Part shown: positions 7,287 through 14,123 of the stretch, one piece after another
How positions within the stretch are numbered: the first letter of the stretch is position 1
Layout: every line of letters begins with the position of its first letter
Source: Acidobacteriota bacterium
GTDB taxonomy: Bacteria > Acidobacteriota > Terriglobia > Bryobacterales > Bryobacteraceae
Length of the DNA: 64,000 nucleotides
Reading direction: 5' to 3'
Assembly: GCA_026394015.1 (NCBI GenBank)
Contig: JAPKZA010000231.1
Location: 10,626 to 74,625, forward strand
Program-made: the position numbers and the translations under genes
Notes under the pieces: model-generated
Databases searched by the model: none
Told to the model about the DNA's origin: nothing
What the model saw: only the letters and a program-made list of their open reading frames with translations

Positions 7287-9715
7287 TTTGGGCTCTCTAA
7301 CTCGGCGAGGGTCACTTCCTTTTGCAGGCCGGTGGCGGCGAACTTCAGGAAGCCGATGATGTCGGCGAACTCCTTGCTGTCGTAGTGGGATGCGGCGGGG
7401 GGATGGAGCCACTTTTCGGCGGGTTTCATGCTTTGGATGTCGGCGGCGGCGAAGGTGCGGAGGGTGGGCGGGAGTTTGCTTAGGTCCCAGATTTCGAGTT
7501 TGTCGGAGACCTTTTGTTTTTGAATGCAGGGGAACTCGCCCTTGGTGGTTTTGACCTGCTGGACGTAGGCGGTTTCCGTGATTTCCATGGCCATGACAAG
7601 GGCGCGGGGCGGGGCGGCGGCGGCGAGTTGGGCGAGGTCGGGGCCGACGGCGGTGCCGATGTTACCGATGGAATGGCAGGTGCCGCAGGCGACGCCTTTG
7701 GGCGATTTCAGGAAGAGGGCTTGGCCGCGCTGGGCTTGAGGGGTGAGGGGCGGCCGGGTTTGGCCGAGGGCGGCGAGGGGCAGGAGGAGGATGGCGAGAA
7801 GGAGTGCGGCGGTGGCGGGGAGGACGACGAAGTGGGGCGCGGTGGGCGGTGGGTGGTTCAAGGTTTCAATTCGGCCGACGTCGAGGCGGGTGCGGAGGTA
7901 GGCGAAGTGGGTGCTGGCGAAGTCGCGGAAGTTAGGACTCGTGACGTAAGGGGATGGGGTGAAACGGACTTGGGTCGGGCGGGGGTGCTGCACACCGGTG
8001 GCCGCGTAGGTGGGCCAGTCGAGGGAGAAATTTTGGTCGATGGGTTCGGGGCGCTGCCAACGAGGGGTGATGAGGGATTGATAACGGACGACTTCGGCGT
8101 CGGCGGGGATGAGGGCCGCGGTTTCCTGCAGGAATTCGTCGTACCGGCGGAGGGCGAGGAGGGCGATGGCTTCGTCGACGGGGATGGGGGCGTCGGTGGC
8201 GGAGTCGGCGAAGGGTAGGACGAAGGGGCCTCCGGCGAGGAGGGAGTTTGTATAGCGGTCGACGGTTTGGCTGAGGTTGGCGTAGAGGCATCCGGGTGGG
8301 GCGTCGTCCATGCCGTCGGAGAGGCGTTCGAGGAGGGCTTCGAGCGGAGTGGCGGTGGTCTCGGCCGTGTGCTGGAGCACGACGCGGAGGAGGCGGAGGT
8401 TGTAGAGAGCCGCGGCGAAGTAGGAGAGGCGGAAGGCGCGGCGCCAGTCGGCGAGGGGCATGTCTTTGGTGCCGACGACGACCTCCTGGTATTCGTCGAT
8501 GATGGGATCCCAGCCGGCGGTGGATGTCTTCCATTGGCAGCGGCGAGTTTGGATGCCGAAGCGCTTGCGGGATTCCGGATCGCCGAGTTCGGTGTTGTCG
8601 ATGAGGCGGCAGAGGAAGAGCACGAAGTCATGCCGGGGGAGAGGGGGCATGGCGGTCGCGATGGTGCGGGCGAAGGATTGATAGGTCTGGCCGGGGAGGC
8701 CGAGGATTAACTCGTTGAAAGTCGGGATGCCGCGTTCGCCGCAGATGTCGCGGAGCTTCATGGCTTCGCCGGTTTGGATGTTGTCGCGTTTGACGGCTTC
8801 GAGGACGTCGTCGTCGAAATCCTGGACGGCGAGGCCGACCCAGGTGCCGATGCCGCCGGCTTGGAGGATTTCGATGGTTTCGAGGTTGCGGCCGTGGTTG
8901 TTTTTGGTGAGGTAGAAGTAGAACGTCGCGGGGAGGCCGGTGGTTTGGCGGAGTTCGACGAGGCGGCGGGCGATGGAGGTATCGCGGGGGCGGATGCCGA
9001 AGTTGGCGTCGGCGAGCATGATGTGGCTGAAGCCGTGGGCGACGACCCAGTCGAGTTCGGCGAGGACGCGGGGGAGGGGGAACTCGACGACCTTTTTGGT
9101 GAGGGACCAATCGCAGAAGGTGCAGGAGAAGGGGCAACCGCGGTTGGTTTCGAGGAGGGCCATGGAGAAGCGGTGGCGGTGGCGGGCGATGAGTTCGTCG
9201 AAGGTGCCGTCGAGATAGGGGGAGGCGGTGGGGGTGAAATCGTTGACGCGGCCGGGTGGGGCGGTGATGTGGTGGCGGAAGGCGATGCCGGGGATGTGGT
9301 GGAAGGTCTCGCCGGCGAGATGGGCGCGGAGGAGTTCGCGGAAGGTGAGTTCGCCTTCGCCGAAGGCGAGGATGTCGACGGCGGGATTGTCGGCGAGGAA
9401 GCGGCGGACGCGTTCGTCGCGTCGGGGAACGGAGGGGCCGCCGACGATGATGAGGCAGTCGGGATGGGCGGTGCGGGCGGCTTGGGCGACGGCGAGGGAG
9501 TAGGCGGCGTTCCAGGGGTAGAGGGAGAGGCCGAGGATGGTGGGGTGGCCGAGTTCGGCGACGGCTTCGGCGAGGGGGCGGCGTTCGATGACGATGGAGA
9601 ATTCGACGGCGGCGAGGGCGGGATCGACCCGGGCGGCGGCGACGAGACAGCCGGCGGCGAGGGGCAGCACGGGGGTGGCGTCGATGCCTTCGTATTGGGC
9701 GATGACGACTCGCAT
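7283..9715 (-). CDS. B12-binding radical SAM protein fused to membrane-anchored cytochrome c
   Basis: One uninterrupted frame of 810 residues. Residues 1-150 form a cobalamin-binding Rossmann domain (ILGLSLYPWN, LIIVGGPSVP, FGEGELTF). Residues 185-430 form a radical SAM barrel with the cluster motif CPFSCTFC (Cys194, 198, 201). After a further helical part, residues 628-652 are a hydrophobic segment ending LLPLAALGQ, followed by a cytochrome c domain with CGTCH at 677-681. The first part would be cytoplasmic and the last periplasmic. Two readings are possible: a true fusion, or two genes joined by loss of a stop, since TTG at 7861 (residue 619) could start a protein whose signal peptide is this hydrophobic segment. 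No ribosome site precedes that TTG. The substrate is unknown. Confidence 0.75.
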   Translation of the reverse strand: MRVVIAQYEGIDATPVLPLAAGCLVAAARVDPALAAVEFSIVIERRPLAEAVAELGHPTILGLSLYPWNAAYSLAVAQAARTAHPDCLIIVGGPSVPRRDERVRRFLADNPAVDILAFGEGELTFRELLRAHLAGETFHHIPGIAFRHHITAPPGRVNDFTPTASPYLDGTFDELIARHRHRFSMALLETNRGCPFSCTFCDWSLTKKVVEFPLPRVLAELDWVVAHGFSHIMLADANFGIRPRDTSIARRLVELRQTTGLPATFYFYLTKNNHGRNLETIEILQAGGIGTWVGLAVQDFDDDVLEAVKRDNIQTGEAMKLRDICGERGIPTFNELILGLPGQTYQSFARTIATAMPPLPRHDFVLFLCRLIDNTELGDPESRKRFGIQTRRCQWKTSTAGWDPIIDEYQEVVVGTKDMPLADWRRAFRLSYFAAALYNLRLLRVVLQHTAETTATPLEALLERLSDGMDDAPPGCLYANLSQTVDRYTNSLLAGGPFVLPFADSATDAPIPVDEAIALLALRRYDEFLQETAALIPADAEVVRYQSLITPRWQRPEPIDQNFSLDWPTYAATGVQHPRPTQVRFTPSPYVTSPNFRDFASTHFAYLRTRLDVGRIETLNHPPPTAPHFVVLPATAALLLAILLLPLAALGQTRPPLTPQAQRGQALFLKSPKGVACGTCHSIGNIGTAVGPDLAQLAAAAPPRALVMAMEITETAYVQQVKTTKGEFPCIQKQKVSDKLEIWDLSKLPPTLRTFAAADIQSMKPAEKWLHPPAASHYDSKEFADIIGFLKFAATGLQKEVTLAELESPK

Positions 9716-9757
9716 GGCTTACATGATGGCATCGATTTGAGGCTGATAGGATGAGGC

Positions 9758-10492
9758 ATGGAATTGAGTGTGGATCCGAGGGCGGACTTTGAAACGCGGG
9801 GGGCGGCGGCGTTGGGGCGGGTGTTGGATGAGGGGCAGTTGGAGGCGGTGCGGGGGGCGATGGCGGAGATGATGGAGGTGGCGGTGGAAGGGCCATACGC
9901 GCGGATCGTGCATGATCCGTGGCGGAAGTCGGCTGTGTTGGCGGGGTTAGTGCCACATTTGGGGGAAGTGACTTGCGCAGCGCTGGGGATTCCGGAGTTA
10001 GTGCTGTTCCATGACCATATGTTGTTTAAGCCTTCGGGCGGGGTGGATATGGATTGGCATCAGGACTATTCGTACTTGCCGCTGGACCGGCCGGATGGTT
10101 TGACTTTGTGGGTGGCTTTGGACGATGTTACTCCGGAGAATGGGTGTTTGTATTACTTGTATGGGAGCCATTTGTTGGGGGAGCGGCGGGCGAGTTGGGG
10201 GTTGACGGGGGAGGACGATCCAAGGGCGAGTTTGCCGCCGATGGATGTGGCGGCGGATGAGGAGGGGGTGGCGGCGGTGACGGGGGCGGGGTGCGCAATG
10301 GCGCATCATGGGAATTTGTGGCATCGGTCGCCGGCGAACCGGAGTGGACGGCCGCGACGGAGTTGGGCGTTGTCGTTTGTGTCGCCGGAGGCGCGATGGT
10401 CGCCGGGGCATTCGCCGCATCCGCGGAGTGCGGTGGAGGTAAGGAGTGAGGGGCAGGAGATGGAGGCGGATTTATTGCGGGTTAAAGTCTGA
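9758..10492 (+). CDS. Phytanoyl-CoA dioxygenase (PhyH) family protein
   Basis: 244 residues of the PhyH branch of non-haem Fe(II)/2-oxoglutarate oxygenases. The metal-binding HxD pair is in WHQDYSYLPLD near residue 97, the distal His is in HHGNLWHRSPAN near residues 182-190, and basic residues downstream (NRSGRPRRSWALSF) can bind 2-oxoglutarate. DDVTPENGCLYYLYGSH is also a family signature. The enzyme would hydroxylate a small organic substrate; which one is not visible. It is divergently transcribed from the radical SAM gene with 42 bases between them, and may share its control. Confidence 0.85.
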   Translation: MELSVDPRADFETRGAAALGRVLDEGQLEAVRGAMAEMMEVAVEGPYARIVHDPWRKSAVLAGLVPHLGEVTCAALGIPELVLFHDHMLFKPSGGVDMDWHQDYSYLPLDRPDGLTLWVALDDVTPENGCLYYLYGSHLLGERRASWGLTGEDDPRASLPPMDVAADEEGVAAVTGAGCAMAHHGNLWHRSPANRSGRPRRSWALSFVSPEARWSPGHSPHPRSAVEVRSEGQEMEADLLRVKV

Positions 10493-10521
10493 TTTGGTCA
10501 AAGGTGGAGTAAACTCTGGGT

Positions 10522-10659
10522 ATGGAATCGCTACCCTTACCCGTCTGGTGCAATCGCTCTGGAGCGCCTGTTTTTGGCTTGTGGGAGGGATTCGGAGTAT
10601 CTGAAGGATTCTTCGAACCGTTACCGGAAGAGCTACTCGAGGCCTTCCTCGGCGAATGA
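10522..10659 (+). CDS. Small 45-residue ORF, probable remnant of a type II antitoxin
   Basis: Encodes a 45-residue peptide starting MESLPLPVWC whose C-terminal half (SGAPVFGLWEGFGV then FFEPLPEELLEAFLGE) resembles the C-terminal tail of Phd/VapB-like antitoxins that pair with PIN toxins. A second short frame starts by ATGA overlap at 10656 (MNWLV...) and stops at 10748. That is how a toxin gene would begin, but it has no toxin features beyond the first residues. The set therefore looks like the debris of a toxin-antitoxin pair cut off by the paralog that follows. The call rests on short similarity judged by eye. Confidence 0.35.
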   Translation: MESLPLPVWCNRSGAPVFGLWEGFGVSEGFFEPLPEELLEAFLGE

Positions 10660-10714
10660 ATTGGCTGGTCTGCGTGAGGATTACGAGTGGTGCTTTGATT
10701 GCGGGAGATTCGGG

Positions 10715-13618
10715 GTGCAGCGATCTAACTGGTGTGAACTCGGACTAAGTCAGGGGTGGGTTGGGGCTTTGTTGCGCGGGTGGTGTGTCTTTCTGCCTCT
10801 GCTTTTACACGGGGCTAGTTTGGAGGTTAGGCCGGTGACGGTTCCGGCGGGGGCGATGGCGCAGATTCGGGTGGAGTTGGGGGCTCCTCTGGCGGTGTCG
10901 GTGGGTAGTTTGCGGGTGGAGTTGGAGGGGGCGGTGTTTGGGGAGATTGCGGACGTGCAGATGTTTAGCGCGGCGGGGGAGCTTACGGGGGCTGTGGAGC
11001 TGGATGGGCGTAAAGCGGTAGTGACGTTTTGGTCGGTGGCGAGTGGGGTTGGGCGTATTGGGGGGTGGCCGGTGATGACGGTGACGGTACCTGTTCTGGA
11101 AACTGCCGCGCCGGGGGCAAAGGGGAGGATGAAGGTGGAGGCTCTAGACTGGCGAGGTATGCCGGGGGAGCGTTTCGAGGTGGGAGAGGGGCTCGGAACT
11201 GTGACGGTAGGGGAAGCAGTCGTGATTGAATCCGTAACCCGGGTGTCCATGAGCGGTTACAAATTGACGGGAAGAGGGTTCAGGCCGGAGTCGCGGGCGA
11301 CGGGGGAGGGGATGGCCGTGGATCGGGTGACGTTCCGGTCGGGAACGGAGTTGGAAGTTACGGTAGCGGGGGAAAACGAACTGACGGGACGGATATTTTG
11401 GGTTGATGGGTCGGCGTTTGTCTATGCCCCGCGGGGGCGGGCGAACGGCAAGTGGCGGCCTTTGTTGCCGGTGCGAACGGTTTCGTCGGTAGGAGTTTTC
11501 AATGTAAGTCCGCCGCGGTATGGGGGTGGTGGGATGGTACTCGAGAATCCCAATCCGGTGGCGGTGGATGTGACGGTCGAGGTGTTTCTCGGTTCACTTG
11601 GGTTCTTGAGGAGGAAGACGACCGTTCTACCCGCGTTGGGACGGCTTGAGGTTTCCGCTTTAGTCGACTTCGGATTCGAGGTGAATGGTTCGGGTGGCCT
11701 CTTGTTTTCGTTGCCCATTCGGGCAGGGCATGTGAACTGGCAGACCAAGACGGTGGGTCGGGTTTCCGACGACTATATAGCGTTTCGACTACCGGAGCAG
11801 CCGTTCCTAATACGACAGGAGGGACCTCTCGTGTTTATGAAGCAGGTCGGTGGGCCGGAGCCGGGTTCGCAGGGAGTGAGCTTTGAGCCGAAGTTGAAGA
11901 CGCAAGAGGCGCTACCGATTGTGGTTACAACGACAGAAAAATGGCTGACCGCGGTGGCGCGGCGAGACCTCCGCGGTCGGACATTGAGCGTATCGGTGGA
12001 TCCGGCGACGCTGGCGGCGGGGGACCATTTCGCTTCGGTTATCATCACGCCGACGGAGCCGGGCTATCAGCCGCAGATTGTTCCGGTGCGTTTGGAGGTT
12101 CGAGCGGCGGAGTTCGTTCGCGCATCGCGGAGCGAGGTACGGTTGACGAGTGTGCCAGGAGGGCCAATTCCGCCGCCGGTGACGCTTACGATACGGGCAG
12201 GCGAGACGGTTGGGGTCGCGCTGACGCTACGCACGGAGACGGACGATGGTGGGAGGTGGCTGACGATTTCGGCCCCGACCGCGACTTCACCTGCGAGTGT
12301 GGAGGTTCGGGCGAACCCGGCGGGGTTGAAGCCGGGTACCTACCGGGGACGGATTGTCGTGCGGGGGCCGATCAACCTAGAGGAGGTAAAAGTTACCTTC
12401 GAAGTTGCTCCGCCGGTGCTGCCGCGGTTGCGGTTGTGGGGGCCGGATCTCTTGCGATTCTCGTATCCGGTGGGAGGGGCGCAGCATCCGGTCGACAGTC
12501 TAGTGGAGGTGTCGCCGGAGAGCACGCAATTCCTATCAGAGGTATCGACTGAATCAGGGGGAGGATGGTTGCGGGTAGAGCGAACCTTCAACGGTCTCCG
12601 GGTGGGGGCGAATCCGAGCAACCTAGTCGCCGGGATCTATCGCGGGAAGATCATCGTGCGGGCTGCCGGGTTCGCCAATGAATTGGAGGTTCCGGTGTTG
12701 ATGCGGGTGTGGAGCGGGGAGACAGAGCCGATTGTCGTGACTCCGTCGGATCTATCGTTGGGGGAATATCCCGGAACGCTCGCCGTAACTTCGCCCGGGG
12801 CTTTTGTGGAAACGACAGCGAGGGTAGAAAAACTCCCGGAAGGGTGTCGGCTGGAGATTTCCGAACGAGACAATTCCGGTGGAGGGCAAGTGGTTACTCC
12901 GGCAGCGTTTTGGGTTTCGGCATGGGCGACTGAGTGGAGGGCCAGGTGCGATGGGTCGGTTCGAGTTACGGCGGGAAGCCGGTCGGTCGTGGTACCGGTT
13001 AGCCTTGTTGTTCTCCCGTGGAGATATGTCTGGCCGAAGACTCCATCGTCGGTGAGTTCGGTGGTGAACGGCGCGTCGAATCGGTTGGGGGCCGTGGCGG
13101 CGGGGCAGTATGTGGCTCTGCATGGGGTGGGGAAGGATCGGCAGGTGACGTTTGACGGGCTGCCGGCGCGGGTTTTGTTTGAATCGCTGTTTCAGACGAA
13201 CGTGGTGGTGCCGGAGGGGGTTCGGGGAAGGTCGGCGACGACGATTCGGGTGGGGTCAGGGGAGGCGGTGACGGTGGCGGTGGAAGAGGCCGCGCCGGGT
13301 TTGTTTACCGTGGACGGGACCGGGGTGGGGCAGGGGGCGATTCTGAATCAAGACAATGCGGTGAATGCCGCGGGGCGGCCGGCGGCGCGGGGGAGCGTGG
13401 TGCAGATCTTTGGGACGGGGGAGGGGACGGTGCAGGATGTAATGGTGACGATCGGCGGGGTGGAGGCGACGGTGGTTTACGCGGGGTCGGCGGGGCCAGG
13501 GTTGTTCCAGGTAAACGCCGTGGTGCCGGAGGGGGTGACGAGCGGGGCGGCGGTGCCGGTGACGCTGCGGGTGGGGCGGTTTCTGGCGCAGGCGGGGGTT
13601 ACGATGGCGGTGCGGTGA
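10715..13618 (+). CDS. Secreted cohesin-like/BACON/TIGR03437 protein, copy A
   Basis: 967 residues from a GTG at 10715, chosen because homology with copy B starts just there, a GGGAG site lies upstream, and it yields a signal peptide ending VFLPLLLHGAS. Residues about 37-200 form a beta-rich, cohesin-like domain (VTVPAGAMAQIRVELG). The middle has three or four BACON-like beta-sandwich repeats, each with a WLT...NPAGL.PGTYRG pattern. The last 200 residues are a TIGR03437-type domain (NGASNRLGAVAAGQYV, GLFQVNAVVPEGV). No catalytic motif is seen, so an extracellular binding or structural role is most likely. It forms a tandem pair with the gene at 14124, separated by hicBA. Confidence 0.75.
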   Translation: MQRSNWCELGLSQGWVGALLRGWCVFLPLLLHGASLEVRPVTVPAGAMAQIRVELGAPLAVSVGSLRVELEGAVFGEIADVQMFSAAGELTGAVELDGRKAVVTFWSVASGVGRIGGWPVMTVTVPVLETAAPGAKGRMKVEALDWRGMPGERFEVGEGLGTVTVGEAVVIESVTRVSMSGYKLTGRGFRPESRATGEGMAVDRVTFRSGTELEVTVAGENELTGRIFWVDGSAFVYAPRGRANGKWRPLLPVRTVSSVGVFNVSPPRYGGGGMVLENPNPVAVDVTVEVFLGSLGFLRRKTTVLPALGRLEVSALVDFGFEVNGSGGLLFSLPIRAGHVNWQTKTVGRVSDDYIAFRLPEQPFLIRQEGPLVFMKQVGGPEPGSQGVSFEPKLKTQEALPIVVTTTEKWLTAVARRDLRGRTLSVSVDPATLAAGDHFASVIITPTEPGYQPQIVPVRLEVRAAEFVRASRSEVRLTSVPGGPIPPPVTLTIRAGETVGVALTLRTETDDGGRWLTISAPTATSPASVEVRANPAGLKPGTYRGRIVVRGPINLEEVKVTFEVAPPVLPRLRLWGPDLLRFSYPVGGAQHPVDSLVEVSPESTQFLSEVSTESGGGWLRVERTFNGLRVGANPSNLVAGIYRGKIIVRAAGFANELEVPVLMRVWSGETEPIVVTPSDLSLGEYPGTLAVTSPGAFVETTARVEKLPEGCRLEISERDNSGGGQVVTPAAFWVSAWATEWRARCDGSVRVTAGSRSVVVPVSLVVLPWRYVWPKTPSSVSSVVNGASNRLGAVAAGQYVALHGVGKDRQVTFDGLPARVLFESLFQTNVVVPEGVRGRSATTIRVGSGEAVTVAVEEAAPGLFTVDGTGVGQGAILNQDNAVNAAGRPAARGSVVQIFGTGEGTVQDVMVTIGGVEATVVYAGSAGPGLFQVNAVVPEGVTSGAAVPVTLRVGRFLAQAGVTMAVR

Positions 13619-13638
13619 GGGCTGACTACAATTGAGTC

Positions 13639-13851
13639 ATGAGTTTCGACGACTACAAGCTCGTGATGTATCGGAACCGACCGGATGGGTGGGTCGCGGA
13701 GATTCCTGCTATTCCGGGATGCCATGCCTTGATGCCGACTGCCGAGGCGGCTGTGAGTGAACTCGCTAAAGTGTTTCAGTTGATCGAGGAAGAGCATCGC
13801 GAGAGCGGTCTGGCCCTGCCCCTCGATACGACCGAAATCGTGCATGCCTAG
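13639..13851 (+). CDS. hicB: HicB-family antitoxin
   Basis: 70 residues with the HicB partial RNase-H-like fold: a first strand (YKLVMYRNRPDGWVAEIP), the family signature IPGCHALMPTAEAA, and a helix. It lacks a separate DNA-binding domain, so it is the short form. It would neutralise the HicA RNase encoded directly downstream, and the complex probably represses its own promoter. The 3' end overlaps hicA by eight bases (ATGCCTAG). A TACAAT sequence at 13627-13632 could be the -10 element. The antitoxin-first order is common for this family. The pair stands between two tandem secreted-protein paralogs. Confidence 0.85.
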   Translation: MSFDDYKLVMYRNRPDGWVAEIPAIPGCHALMPTAEAAVSELAKVFQLIEEEHRESGLALPLDTTEIVHA

Positions 13852-14095
13852 CGCTCGCGCGGCTGAGCTTCGGCGTGCGGCCGCCAAGCTCGGATTTGAG
13901 CGCGCTCGCAAAACTGGAAGCCACGAACGATGGCGACACGAAGATGGCCGGGCGACGACCCTTCCGATTCACGGTGGCACTGACATCGGGCCATCGTTGC
14001 TTTATCGGATTCTTGAACAGCTCGGGATCGACTTGGAAACCTTCGAGCGATTGCGGCAGGTTGATCGGATCTTGTCTCAGTTTTGTTGCGGGTGA
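13844..14095 (+). CDS. hicA: HicA-family mRNA interferase toxin
   Basis: 83 residues with the double-stranded-RNA-binding-like HicA fold. The catalytic His is in the motif KTGSHERWRH near residue 26, followed by the strand ATTLPIHGG and the C-terminal helix that recognises HicB (TDIGPSLLYRILEQLGI). HicA cleaves mRNA independently of the ribosome when freed from HicB. All key features are intact, so the pair looks functional. The C-terminus is slightly long (to residue 83), ending SQFCCG. The gene stops 28 bases before the GTG of copy B. Confidence 0.85.
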   Translation: MPSARAAELRRAAAKLGFERARKTGSHERWRHEDGRATTLPIHGGTDIGPSLLYRILEQLGIDLETFERLRQVDRILSQFCCG

Positions 14096-14123
14096 GTGGG
14101 GCTTAACGTGCTGGGCGTTTGGG

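Noticed and set aside
13875-14123. Extension of copy B to an ATG inside hicA
   Set aside because: The extension overlaps hicA in another frame and has no counterpart in copy A; homology starts at the GTG at 14124.
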